Shown piece by piece: positions 23,396 to 33,875 of a stretch of 64,000 nt of DNA (positions are counted from its first letter, which is position 1; every line of letters starts with the position of its first letter). The notes under the pieces are model-generated. The model was not told the DNA's origin and did not search any database. It was given only the letters and a program-made list of their open reading frames with translations. Source of the stretch: Elephas maximus indicus (Eukaryota > Chordata > Mammalia > Proboscidea > Elephantidae); NCBI RefSeq assembly GCF_024166365.1, contig NC_064820.1:136420001-136484000 (forward strand), in the 5' to 3' direction. The position numbers and the translations under genes were made by a program.

Positions 23396-24060
23396 TTAGT
23401 GAACTTGAAGATATAGCTATAGAACTTATCAAAAATAAAGCAGCAGAAAAAACAATACAACCAAAAACCTAGCAACAGAGCACTAATGATCAAGTGCCTC
23501 AAAATATGTACAACTGAAATTTCAGTAAGAGGAGAAAGGGGGTGAGAGAAAACATTTGATGAAACTCTAAACACAGAGATACATGAAGCTTGGCAAGCCC
23601 CAAAACATGAGAAAATGATATCAAGGCACATCATATTCAACATTAAACTACTGAAAACCAGTTATAAAGATTAAATTTTAAAAGCAGCCAGAGGAAAAAG
23701 CAAGAAACAATGTAACTGCATTACATACCGAGGAAGAAAAAAAACAAGAAAAATGCAAACCAGAAGAAAATGGAGCAGCATCTTCACAGTACTGAAAGAA
23801 AAAAGCAACAAAAAACATCAATCTGAAATTCTATAACCAGTAGAAATATTTCAAAAATTAAGACAAAAAAAAAAATTTCCAGAGATACAAAAACTGATAA
23901 TCCATTGCTGACCGAATATTACTGCAAGGAATGCTGAAGGCAGTCTTTCAGGCAGAAGGAAAATGATACCAGATAGAAATCTAAATCTACAGAGAGAAGT
24001 GAAGAACACCAAAAATGGTAAACACGTGGGTAAATATACTTTTTCCTCTGATTTTTTAAA
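23396..24060 (+). repeat. Old L1-derived fragment
   Basis: TTTTAAAAGCAGCCAGAGG, ACTGCATTACATACCGAGG, GCAGAAGGAAAATGATACCAG and ATGGTAAACACGTGGGTAAA are L1M wording in plus orientation. Confidence 0.7.
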
Positions 24061-24515
24061 CTTCTAAAAGATAGCTATTTAAAGAAAAACAATTAAAAAA
24101 TGTATTATAGAAGTAAACATCTGTAAGAAAACAACAGCACAAAGGCTGCGAGGAAGGAAATTAAAGTGTCCTATATAGTTCTTACCCCATATGTAAAGTG
24201 GTATATTACTTGAAGTTAGACTGTGATAATTAAAGGTATATATTGGAAGCCTTGTAAGACAATAATAGAAATCAAAGAAAATCATAAAAAATATTTAATA
24301 AAAAAAAATGACAGTAACATATAACTCAGAAGAGGTATCAATGAGATTAAACTGACACACAAACAAAAAAAGAATAAAGGAAGGCTTTTCCTTATTATAG
24401 AAAGCCAGCTAATAAATGTAGAAACAAGATCCACCACCCAGATGGAATTAAAAAAAATCATTTGCAACTACCATGGAATAACTTCTTCAGGCAAGATTAT
24501 TAATGGATGCTGAAA
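24061..24515. other. Unassigned A-rich sequence
   Basis: Probably the continuation of the old L1 fragment. No gene. Confidence 0.4.
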
Positions 24516-24715
24516 GTATTATTGTGTGCTGGCATGTCAATTCCAATTCATGGAGACCCTTTATGACAGAGTAGAACTGCCCCATAGGGTTTCCTAGACT
24601 GTAATCTTTATGGGAGCAGATCGCCAGATCTTTTCCCCTGTGGAGCTACTGGTTGGGTTCAAACCACCAATCTTTCAGTGGGTAGCCAAGTGCTTAACCA
24701 TTCCACTAAAAGTAG
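24516..24715 (-). mobile_element. AfroSINE, long form
   Basis: The plus strand has CATGTCAATTCCAATTCATGG, GGGTTTCCTAGACTGTAATC, GGAGCAGATCGCCAGATC and GTGCTTAACCATTCCACTA. Confidence 0.9.
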
Positions 24716-25120
24716 TGGGTGAAAATATCAGAACACAGTATTCACATGGTTTCAAAGTATCTCCCCAAAAGATAATTATTAATTACAAGCAGAAAAAAAA
24801 TAACTCCCTGGTGGAAACACCTCACAGATAACTACTTTAACCAAGCAAGAAAAGTTACTATCACCAGAAATAGGACAAATCAACACCATCCTGTGCCTCC
24901 TAATAGGATGCACTGGGATTAACACAACATCTGTGACATTCCTGCCAAAAGTAGTACTTTGAATTTAATCATGATGATATCAGACAAAATTAAATCAAGG
25001 AATAATGCTAAATAACTGACTTGTACTTCTGAAAAAAGTCAGTGTCACAAAATAGAAAGACTCGTGAACTTCTCCATACTAAAGAGCTATGACAACTGAA
25101 GCCATGATCCTGGATTTCCT
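24716..25120. other. Unassigned, possibly ancient repeat
   Basis: Wording such as CACCTCACAGATAACTACTTTAACCAAG recalls an old mammalian repeat that I cannot name. No gene. Confidence 0.35.
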
Positions 25121-25310
25121 TGTGTTATAAAGTAGGTCAGTGAAAAAGAGGAAGCCCCTCAACGAGATGGATTGACACAGTGGCTGCAACAGTGGGCTCA
25201 AACGTAACAACAACTGTGAGGATGGTGCAGGACCAGGCAGTGTTTTATCGTATTGTACACTGGGTCACTATGAGTCGGAACCAAATCGAGGGCACCTAAC
25301 AACAACAGCA
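25121..25310 (+). mobile_element. RTE 3'-end fragment
   Basis: AACGAGATGGATTGACACAG, GGATGGTGCAGGACCAGGCAG and GGCACCTAACAACAAC form the last 190 bp of the RTE. Confidence 0.85.
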
Positions 25311-25531
25311 GGAACACATTAGGTATTCAGTCATTTAAACCCAAAACCCTAAATTCCTCCCAGAGGATCACAAAGTGAAACATTTGAAGGGATTTTTAAA
25401 AAACATTTTTCTTTTAAATAACAGGACTAAAGCAGTCTCTTCCTCGGTGAGCCATTTTATAACTTCTCCTGCTATCTGTAGAAATGCTATCTCAATTCTA
25501 TTTCCTTAAGCACTTGTTATTATAAATTATA
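25311..25531. other. Unassigned spacer between two RTE 3' ends
   Basis: Short unique sequence. The RTE fragments on either side point tail to tail. Confidence 0.5.
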
Positions 25532-25538
25532 ATCTATG

Positions 25539-26189
25539 TTGCTGTTATTAGGTGCCACTGAGCTGGTTCTGACTCATAGCAACCACATGTACAGAAGAAT
25601 GAAACACTACCCAGTCCTGTACAATCGTCATAATCGTTGCTATGTTTGAGCCCATTGTTGCAGCCACTGTGTCAATCCATCTTGTTGAGGGTTTTCCTCT
25701 TTTTTGCTGACCCCTCTATTTACGAAGCATGATGTCCTTCTCCAGAGACTGGTCTCTCCTGATGACAGTCCAAAGTAGGTGAGATGAAGTCTCCCCATCC
25801 TTGCTTCTAATGAGTATTCTGGCTGTACTTCTTCCAAGACAGATTTGTGCATTCTTCTAGCGGTCCGTGGTATATTCAATATTCTTCACCAACATTGTAA
25901 TTCGAAGGCATCATTTCTTCTTCAGTCTTCCTTATTCACTGTCCAGCTTTCACATGCATATGAAAAAAAAATATATATTTTTTAATGAGGCAACTGAAAA
26001 TACCATGATTTGGGTCAAGTGCACCTTAGTCCTCAAAATGACATCTTTGCTTTTTAACACTTTGAAGAGGTCTTCTGCAGCAGATATGCCCAATGCAATA
26101 CGTCCTTTGATTTCTTGACTGCTGTGTTAATGGGTGCTGCTTGTGAATCCAAGCAAAATGGAATCCTTGACAACTTCAAGGATTTGAGG
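25539..26189 (-). mobile_element. RTE 3' fragment, 651 bp
   Basis: The minus strand gives the RTE C-terminal region and tail (plus: GTTATTAGGTGCCACTGAGC at the left). A 7-bp TSD ATCTATG lies at 25532-25538 and 26190-26196. It is 5'-truncated in the RT region and contains a small A/T expansion near 25965. Confidence 0.88.
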
Positions 26190-26449
26190 ATCTATGGTTC
26201 CTCAAAAAAGACATTTTAAAAGGGAACAAGGGCAAATAAATAGATGTTATACATTCCTGGTTTAATGGAAATATGTATACACAGTGAGAAATACAACAGA
26301 TTTTTGGTTGTATTGTTATATTTAAAAAATTTCCCCTAAATAACTGAAATACATGTGAAATCTAACATTGTCCTGGGAAACTATAGTAATCAAAAAGTAC
26401 TGAAAAGTAATTAACAATATGATGAAAAAGTACAGTTTAAAGTTTAAAA

Positions 26450-26925
26450 AAATATTTTATTTGTATAATTTATTATCTGTATAAGCCTAATAAAAGTTAT
26501 TATTCTAGTTTTTGCTAGTAAGAATAATTTTAGCAAAGGTGTACTGACTATATTAAATAGCTACAATTTCCTCACAGTTTTCCATTATTGTTTTAAATAT
26601 ATCTCAATATTTATTCTCGAGGCAAAAACCATGGTGGGGAACCACTGAATATTCTTCATGATAAGCACAAATGGTAAAATCTGAGATAACAGGTATGATT
26701 CCCAAATTCTTTTATAGAGGAAATAGCCTGGGACATACTATGAAAAATACAACTTTAGTTATGTATTTGATTTGTGAAAAGGTTATGCAAACTTGAACAC
26801 ACTTAAAAAAGAAAAACAAACTTATTTCTATAACTCACTCATAGGAGACTAATTCAATCACAAGCATAAATAATAGGTTAAAGAAATATTTTTTAGATAA
26901 AAAAGTTCACAAGAAGAGGCATTTA
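26450..26925 (-). promoter_or_regulatory. SRFBP1: SRFBP1 3' UTR with candidate poly(A) signals
   Basis: Downstream of the SRFBP1 stop the minus strand is AT-rich and free of recognised repeats as far as the RTE at 26189. AATAAA hexamers in minus orientation occur at 26615-26610, 26474-26469 and 26461-26456. Which one is used, and the exact UTR end, cannot be decided from sequence alone. Confidence 0.5.
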
Positions 26926-27116
26926 TCAATCATCAAATATAATTTTTTTCCCTTGAAACACAGCAATTTTAGATTGCTGTTCTTTTTGCCTCCTGCTTGC
27001 TTCCCACGAAGGATGAAGAGGCAGCTGCAGCCGTAACTGCTGTTTTGTATTGTCAGGTCTTCTTTGTTTACTCTTATTGAATTGATTCTTGATCTGAGGT
27101 TCATTTTGCTGAAAAC
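26926..27116 (-). CDS. SRFBP1: SRFBP1 last coding exon with BUD22-type C-terminus and stop
   Basis: The exon begins after CTTCTCCCAG with GT, completing a glycine codon. It then reads [14 protein letters not shown] and continues through the C-terminal block [17 protein letters not shown] to [12 protein letters not shown] and TGA at 26928-26926. The HPSWEA-R-KEQ block is the conserved BUD22/SRFBP1 C-terminal motif. The human protein is recalled to end KKITFD, so this copy may carry one extra aspartate. A different frame of the same DNA is also open and starts at an ATG at 27104, but it lacks the family match. The frame is intact, with no sign of pseudogenisation. Confidence 0.93.
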
Positions 27117-27299
27117 CTGGGAGAAGAAAGTAAAAATAATGAAAACTAACTATATATCTAAACAGTATAACAGAGGCATAAATTTCATCTTTTTTAAATC
27201 AATACTAAAAGAAGAAATTCAGTTATACCTAGTTAAATAGAATATCTTGCAATTTAAAACTTATGTCCAACATAAAACATTTTGAAGTTAAGTTTACAT

Positions 27300-27356
27300 T
27301 AAAAAAAAAACCAAACCCACTGCCATCGAGTCAATTCTGACTCATAGGGACCCTAC
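27300..27356 (-). mobile_element. 57-bp SINE-tail insertion
   Basis: Only the AfroSINE tail (CCAAACCCACTGCCATCGAG, ATTCTGACTCATAGGGACCC on plus) is present. It is flanked by a perfect 9-bp TSD AGTTTACAT at 27291-27299 and 27357-27365. It lies just inside the intron upstream of the last SRFBP1 exon. Confidence 0.9.
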
Positions 27357-27365
27357 AGTTTACAT

Positions 27366-27892
27366 ACGGACTGCCTAAAAAATTCTATGTTGGCTTATTT
27401 ACAGTGACATACAAAAAGGCTGGCTTACTTCTAGCTAACATGGAAAGGTGAAAAAAAAAGGTGGGGGCATCATGTATTTTCCAAGAAACATTACTAGCTT
27501 ATGATATCTGTGAATGGAACAGATATAGCCAGAAAATTCACTTTTTAAAACTGAGCTAAGATACTGGATCTAACAATGCTGATATGAGAAAGTTATTTTT
27601 AAAGGGTTAATTGATTCTACTTCCTTCTGTTATCGAACAAAAGTTATTACAAGGTAAATTATTAAATCTGCTCAAGTATAAGACCAAGTTCTATTTCCGC
27701 CATAAAATTACCCTCCAGATATTCTAGCCTTTATAGTCTCTTATATTATGACGCACTTCAATCACATTATTTTGAAAAACAAAGTACTATTTCGGGAAGA
27801 TACATCAGCCTGAGAAGACATGAATCAACTCATGTTTGGATGCTTAGAGGGAGTTTAACTGATGAATTCAAAACAAAAAGGGAGGTAATATA
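27366..27892. other. SRFBP1 last intron, unassigned
   Basis: AT-rich, with no recognised repeat or gene. Confidence 0.5.
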
Positions 27893-28081
27893 CAGTAAAA
27901 GCTGCAAAAAAACAAACTTGTGGAAGGCAGAAACCTGCCAGAGAAGGAAAACTCAAATATTTTCCACTAAAACAAGTGACAGAAAAGTGGTAAGACTACA
28001 CCCTGTCATAGGCAGAAAAACTGAGAGACCTGGAAAAACAAGGCTGACCCACTGACTCTGGGCTCTCACAGGTTTCACTTT
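27893..28081 (+). mobile_element. MITE-like element (copy 1), about 189 bp
   Basis: It begins TA/CAGTAAAAGC and ends GGTTTCACTT. Its body (GAAGGAAAACTCAAATATTTTC, AAGTGGTAAGACTACACCCTG) matches 54301-54489 at high identity. See the second copy for the terminal repeats. Confidence 0.7.
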
Positions 28082-28091
28082 TTATATATAT

Positions 28092-28120
28092 AACATACAC
28101 ACACACACACACACACAAAA
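28092..28120. repeat. (CA)n microsatellite
   Basis: About eleven CA units after an AT run. Confidence 0.95.
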
Positions 28121-28137
28121 ACATATACAAATGAGTA

Positions 28138-28345
28138 TTTTGTTGTTGCTGGGTGCTGTCGAATGGATTTTCGACTCATAGAGACCTCATGTGACAGAGA
28201 AGAACTGCCCCATAGGTTTTCTTGGCTGTAATCTTTACAGAAGTAGAAAGCCAGTTCTTTCTCCTGTGGAGCAGCTGGGTGAGTTCAAACTATCAACTTT
28301 CTGGTTAGCACCCGAACACTTAACTGTTGCTCCAATTAGACATCA
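28138..28345 (-). mobile_element. AfroSINE, long form, with RTE-like tail
   Basis: The plus strand shows TTTTGTTGTTGCTGGGTGCTGTCGAATGG (tail in pieces), TTTTCTTGGCTGTAATCTTTAC and GGAGCAGCTGGGTGAGTTC. The tail resembles the RTE 3' end more than the short-form tail. Confidence 0.9.
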
Positions 28346-28622
28346 CTGTCCATAGCCTTTTATAGACTTCTTTAAAGAGCCAATGTCATATTATTATACA
28401 AATGAGTCAAACAGTTTGGGATAAAACTTCCAGAACATTGTACACAGATTCAAAGTATTCCATGTCTTGTTCAGATCACATGCGCTCTAGAAATCTGTCG
28501 TAATACTTAAAAAATGACTCCAGTGATAAAGAGTTAAGAGTTTAATTGAAAATGTTTCATTAAAACTGATATTTGAATAAGGTAATATTTCTAAAGTATA
28601 CATAATCTTATATATTATATAA
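28346..28622. other. Unassigned intron sequence
   Basis: No feature recognised. Confidence 0.5.
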
Positions 28623-28815
28623 AAGGAGCCCTAGTGGTGCAATGATTTAGCACTCAACTGCTAACTGAAATGTCGGTTCAAACCCATCAGTGAGAGAAAG
28701 ACCTGGCAATCTGCTCCATAAGGATTATGGCCAAGAAAACCCTATGGGGAACTTCTCCTCTGTCACATGGGGTTGCTATGAATCAGAATCAACTTGATGG
28801 CATCTAACAACAATA
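28623..28815 (+). mobile_element. AfroSINE, long form, RTE-type tail
   Basis: The head is GGAGCCCTAGTGGTGCAATG, followed by the long-form middle AAAGACCTGGCAATCTGCTCC. The 3' end ATCAACTTGATGGCATCTAACAACAA is the RTE terminus in pieces. Confidence 0.92.
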
Positions 28816-28984
28816 AAAATATTACATAAACTAAATTTGTATGTGTAAGTAAAAGTCATAAATCAAATATTTTAAATATACAAGCTAAGTAAACAAACAA
28901 AAAAACTTTAGCTGATCTTCCCATTGAGAAAATGTAGAACTGCCTACTTACACTTATCCTATGTTTGCAAATACACGGTAAATG

Positions 28985-30830
28985 TGGCGGATTGCCATGC
29001 GTTTGCTGAATGTTTTCTTTTCCTCCTAGGCACACAACTATTCGCTTTGCAGTTAGGTAAGGCCATGTAACTGAGTTATGGGCAATGAAATGTGACAAAA
29101 AACCCAGAACATAAAAACTTCACATTTAATCCTCCATTATCTCTTTCTCTCTCCCCATACCCCCAACCACTGGTTGATGAAGAGTGCTCTTAGGACTTTG
29201 AGGAGGCAGAGGTTCAAGATGGGAAGGGCGTGCATAGAGCTGATGGACTGTGATGAGTAACAAACCACTGAAATTTGGCAGTTATTTGTTACATCAGATC
29301 GTCTACTATGAATAGTAACTGAAATCAGTACCTAGAAGTAGAGGTCAGCAGTTTCAGTGGTAGGTGAAAAAAAAAAAATGGATATTTGAGGGTGGAAATG
29401 TATATATGTGCAATCCATGTGCTAAAGTAATAGGTAAAACTGTTGCCAGTAATAACAGGCTGCATGTCTGAGTTTGTAGCGCTAAGGTAAATGGTTGAAA
29501 AGAAAAAAAATATTAGTGTATGCCAGCTACTGTTGATTGTCTTTGGTAACATACTACAAAAAAAAAAAAAAAAAAAGAGAGAGAGAAGAGTTCAGGAAAG
29601 AATTGCCCAGCTCACATGCAAAAACTAGAGCAAACAAAGTCTATATATTTGGGAACTTGAGGCTTAGAGAAGCTTCTGGGCTCCAAAAAGTAACGGATAA
29701 GACTGAGAAAATTTTTGAGCAATAAAGGCCCTGTCAAGGAGACACTGAATGATAGTGGGAGTGAAGAAAAACAGAAACAAGGCAGTTTTGACAACTAGCT
29801 CTAGGAAAGAATTTTCAGTGTGGTTACCAGCTCATGGTTAGATTGACTGGAAATAAAGAGATCAGAAATCCATTAAGTTTTTGAAGGAATTGCATTGTGA
29901 AAGAAATCATGAGCTGAGCTGGACCTGGGACCTTATATTTGTACCAGCCACCTGGAGCAAATCCCATGGAAGTCACACTCAATGCCACTTCAGATATGGC
30001 CATGGAGGATAACAAAGGCATTCCCAAGACAGCAGAGTTAAGAGACCATGGAGAACAATGGATAAGAAGGTTCCTTTCAGAGCCATCACAATCCTGCCAG
30101 GCAGTACACCTATGACTGTTGTGTACCTCCACTCTTTCCTTAACTGATTCAGAGTTTTTATTGTGTTTATCGTGTCCCTGCTCTACCACTGTATATTTGA
30201 TTTGAGTTGGGAGGAGGTAGGTTGTCTTTTTAGGGCACAGGTCACCAAATTTTGAGGAGTCATATCCATGAGGAAATCTGATGGAAAGCACTGTGATTCT
30301 AGACTTTGAGCTAGATGCAGTGACTAGATGGAACTTTGGGTTGTCTTCTCAGCTAAAGAGGTAAGTGTGTTCTACCTGTTGGAGGAAAAATGAAACTGAC
30401 ATCTGGTGACTGAATGGATGGCTAATAGTAGACACAGTTATGTGTTCAAGAAGCTGGACTCTATTCCCTTCTAGGCACATAATTAGACTGCATTTTTCAG
30501 CTCTCTTGTTGCTAGGGGGAGAGGGGGTCACTATGACTGACTTTTGGGCCAGGAAATATGAGGAGAATTCATTGCCACTACTTTCAGGCATGGCCCATAA
30601 AAACTTCTCATAAAATTCTACATACACTCTATTCCCTTCTCTTGACCAAAGGGAAAATATTTGGGACCTGGGGAAGGAGGGGCCAAGTGATAAAAGAAGC
30701 CTGATCTTGAGTGACTATGGGGAACAGAGTCCCTCTGCCAATTCAGAGTGGATTGAGATGTGAGAAATTTTTATTGTGTTAAGCTAGTAAGAGTTGGGGT
30801 TGTGTTCAGCAGTCAGACTAACCCAAATAT
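28985..30830 (+). mobile_element. Degraded LTR-type retroelement with two LTR-like ends
   Basis: LTR-like segments lie at about 28985-29340 and 30470-30830 (both starting CTAGGCACAYAAYTA-like and ending in a TTGTGTTAAGC/AAACCACTGAAATTTGG-type 3' end). The intervening 1.1 kb shares GACTAGATGGAACTTTGGG with the minus strand of 12.8-14.1 kb. No retroviral protein domain is readable. A 155-codon minus-strand frame at 29824-30291 is antisense to it and unsupported. This is an old copy and is only described here. Confidence 0.5.
29555..29584. repeat. A-run followed by (GA)n
   Basis: A simple run of about 18 A followed by GAGAGAGA. Confidence 0.9.
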
Positions 30831-31203
30831 ATTAAAATTCATTTGATTTGTTATTAATTAATCTGAAAATACTTTAAACTTACTCTTAACCCAGAAAGTA
30901 ATATACTTGTTACTGGTATTTAATGGCATGGCATTAACTGATAAACATATAATTTATATAACAATTTACTTAAAAAATATGTTTGACTTAATTCAAGACA
31001 AATTAAATAGATATAATTTTCCTAATTTTTGTCTATATCTTTCCCTTTGGCAGGATATAGGCAAAAAAATAATTTCTCCAATTAAAATTAAAAAAAAAAA
31101 ATTATACTGATAATTGTAAGACACTCTGTTCTCATTTGTGTTCCCAATGACTTAATTCATTCAAATTATTAAGTAACTACAATTTTTTAGCCTTACACTT
31201 TAC

Positions 31204-31389
31204 CAAACCTGTTGCTGTTAAGAGTCAATTCTGACTCCTAGTACTGGGTGGTGGTTTTTTTTTTTAGTGACCCTACAGGACGGAGCAGAATTGCCCATAG
31301 GGTTTCCAAGGAGCAGCTGGTGAATTTGAACTGTTGACCTTTTGGTTAGCAGCAGCTGAGCTCTTAACCACTTTCGCCACCAGGGCTCA
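31204..31389 (-). mobile_element. AfroSINE, short form, carrying an internal SINE-tail insertion
   Basis: The plus strand has CCAAACCTGTTGCTGTTAAG, GGGTTTCCAAGGAGCAGCTGG and GAGCTCTTAACCACTTTCGCC. Within it, about 31236-31266 (ACTGGGTGGTGG plus T-run) looks like the tail end of an oppositely oriented SINE. Confidence 0.9.
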
Positions 31390-31424
31390 AATACATACAG
31401 AGGTCGCAAATCATTAACACATAC

Positions 31425-31462
31425 CTGGGGTTTTGCTTTTCGGAACCTGTTCTTTGGAATTT
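31425..31462 (-). CDS. SRFBP1: SRFBP1 38-nt micro-exon (likely exon 7)
   Basis: After a CTTTTAG acceptor the exon starts with A, completing an arginine codon begun by AG in the previous exon. It then reads NSKEQVPKSKTP and ends with a single G before a CAG/GTATGT donor. The human counterpart, from memory, is NFKEQAPKTRSLD. At 38 nt it would be missed by any ORF search. It is supported by perfect phase continuity with both neighbours and by the KEQ.PK match. A minus-strand AfroSINE (31204-31389) sits only about 35 bp downstream of the donor. Confidence 0.88.
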
Positions 31463-32711
31463 CTAAAAGAAGAAAAAGACTATTATGACTTAAAAGATCA
31501 TTAAATGCTCTGATCTTAAGTAGATAACATAATAAAACTGATAATAGGCCATTCAAAACACTATCGTGCTCCTCTCTTCCAGCATCAATCAATAAAAAAT
31601 TATGAGAATCCAAAGTTTTACCTACACTGAAGGTTTGTTGGATTCCAATATTTGTACAGAAACATGAGGAACTTTTCCTCTCACCACCCTTCCAGGGGCT
31701 TCTCTTTGTAACTGAAAAATATCCTATTTTGGGGACCATTTAGATAAAGAATTTCAAAAGTGTTCTCATAGGGAAAATGAGTCACATACAACAAAAATTA
31801 AGATTTACATACTGTGGGAAGGGAAAGGGTAGTGGTGCATTATTTTCAAACGAGGAAAAAAACGTAGCCTTTTGAGGCAGGTTTAGCAGATATAAGTAAA
31901 TATCTTAATTACTTTCAAGGTTTCAAAGATGGTTGTGTATCCTTTTCAATTTTCCACCTCTTTGGAAAATTTCTACATCACGTTTTTCTATTTCATTAAG
32001 CAACATCCCTGACCTGTACTTAAACAAAAACAAATCAGTTTATTGAAGAAAATAGATGTTACTGAAGAAATTAGGTAGCCATGATTTTTACTCTGAAGTG
32101 TGACGATACCCCTTATCAGATCAGAATTATATAAGAAATTAAATTTATAGACTTAGAACAGCTATGAAAAGTGGTGGTTAACAGCAAGGATGGAGACAGC
32201 AGCATCACCAAATATAAAGCAGTCTGGGAAAACTCAGACTTAGGACAAGCAGCCTTATATCCTGATGTAAGAATACATAGAAAAATGATTAATAATTGCA
32301 ATAACGGCCCTGGGTCATCAAGGAAAAAAAAAATTATTTTCAGAAAGTTTTGTTTAAAAAGAGAGATATATGAGACATTTCCACAAGATTTTTTTTTATC
32401 AGAAACTAATCCAATGTTTCAAAAGTTTGATAACTGAAGGGATAAACTCAAATTATCCAGACAAATCACTTGGCTGTAACATCTTATCTTTAGATGAGGC
32501 TGAATAAATGAGGCATTGCCATAGGTGTATTTGGTAACTTAACGTAAAGTCTAATAACAGGATGTGTCATACAAACTAGAATTCTATATGTGAGAGAGTC
32601 TCTTATCCCATTGTTAGAATGTGTGGCCATTTTAAAAATTTTAAAATCATTTTTTAGTTCTTTAAAAAACAAAGATCTAATAACTATTTCAGAGTAGAAA
32701 AACACTCCTAC
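31463..32711. other. SRFBP1 intron, unassigned
   Basis: No gene and no repeat I can name in 1.25 kb. The open frames are antisense or short. Confidence 0.5.
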
Positions 32712-33420
32712 CTTCTGAAGCTTTTAGATCCAGATAACGAGTGAAAAAACACTGATTCAAGCTTCCTGGATTCTGTATTTGGCTTGTTTTTGTCCTCTTT
32801 CATATCCCAGTGAGTTTTAAGTATTTCTTCTTCAGGTAACAGTTTTTTTGGTTTTTTTTGTTCCTCAACTGAAGAATGGCAGCTACTCTCCTTCTTTCGT
32901 GTCCGTCTGACTTTCCCAATGAAGAAGTCATCATCGCTATCACTATCCTCAGACACGGAAGACTGTTTGTAAAATCTTTCTTCTGTGCTATCATCAAAAT
33001 ACTCCTTGTCTTCCTCATGTAATTCTTCACCATCACTGTTATCACCAACTGAGCTACTGGAGCCTGCCTTTTTTTTGGTTTGACTTAATGTTTCCATTTT
33101 GGGGTCAGCAGGTGTCTTCTGGGATAGAGATGAAACTACAGAATCCTTTTCAGAAGGTTTTGAAGGAGAATTTGGAATGGTCACTGCTTCGGGTCCATGC
33201 TCCATCTTGCCCCTTTTTTCTTTTGCGTTATTTATTGGTTTCTTTGCCAATATTTTGACTTCTTTCACTTTCTGCTCACGGGAAATAGTTCCTTCATGCT
33301 GCAACTTCTTTTCATCATCATTTGAATACAAAGTGTCTTCAGAATGATTTTCTTCTGAAGCATCTGATGATTTAACCTCAGCAACATTTTGTCGTGCATC
33401 TTTAAAAGCTTTGACAGCAG
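32712..33420 (-). CDS. SRFBP1: SRFBP1 large acidic/serine-rich exon (likely exon 6)
   Basis: This 709-nt exon holds 235 complete codons plus split codons at both ends (in 1, out 2). It starts after ATCTATGCAG with residues [16 protein letters not shown] and ends SGSKSFR at a CAGAAG/GTAGG donor. The sequence is low-complexity and charged: serine-rich [10 protein letters not shown], an acidic run ([20 protein letters not shown]), then [22 protein letters not shown] with a basic cluster that could act as a nuclear signal. These blocks match human SRFBP1 as recalled and are typical of its disordered middle. The open frame continues upstream to an in-frame ATG at 33466, but that part is intron. 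The splice acceptor, not that ATG, marks the exon start. Confidence 0.95.
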
Positions 33421-33713
33421 CTGCATAGATAAATAACACATGATTTGCTTCAGCATTGAAATGCATAATACAAATGCATCACCGTTTCAGCATAATGCTT
33501 GGAATAATTGTTTGGAAACAGAAGACAGAAGTTTAAGTTTATATTCGCTATGTAAAAAGGATTTGAATTCATGGAAATCCTTTGACTTTTGAAAAAGTTA
33601 TCGTCTTAAGATGTATCCTCATGTCTTGGAGTTATGAGTAATAGTAAAAACTTCGCTGAATACAAATAAAACAAAATGGCAACTTTAATTTCAACAGTAA
33701 TAATGTATTGACA

Positions 33714-33875
33714 GAGCCCTGGTGGCACAAATGGTTAAGTGCTTGATTGTCAGCCAAAATACTAATGGTTTAGAACCCACCCAGCGGCTCCATGGGAGAG
33801 AGACCGGGTGATCTGCTTCCATAAAGATTACAGCCACTGGGAGTTGGAACTGATTCAATGGCATCTAACAACAGT
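33714..33875 (+). mobile_element. AfroSINE, long form with internal deletion
   Basis: AGAGCCCTGGTGGCACAAATGG head, GAGAGAGACCGGGTGATCTGC long-form middle and tail GATTCAATGGCATCTAACAA. The segment between the middle and the tail is missing. Confidence 0.88.

Noticed and set aside
1-26400. LOX, the expected convergent neighbour of SRFBP1
   Set aside because: No LOX exon could be recognised on the plus strand here, and in human it lies some tens of kilobases downstream.
26907-27104. Open frame starting at an ATG at 27104
   Set aside because: It is out of frame with SRFBP1, which occupies the same DNA with a clear family match.
29824-30291. 155-codon minus-strand frame
   Set aside because: It is antisense to an old LTR-like element. 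The amino-acid sequence matches no family I know and the region is repetitive.
28985-30830. A coding endogenous retrovirus
   Set aside because: No gag, protease, polymerase or envelope motif is readable. Only LTR-like ends and non-coding internal sequence remain.
33421-33466. ATG and open codons upstream of the large SRFBP1 exon
   Set aside because: A good splice acceptor (TATGCAG) at 33421 and phase agreement with the upstream exon show this is intron read-through, not a start.
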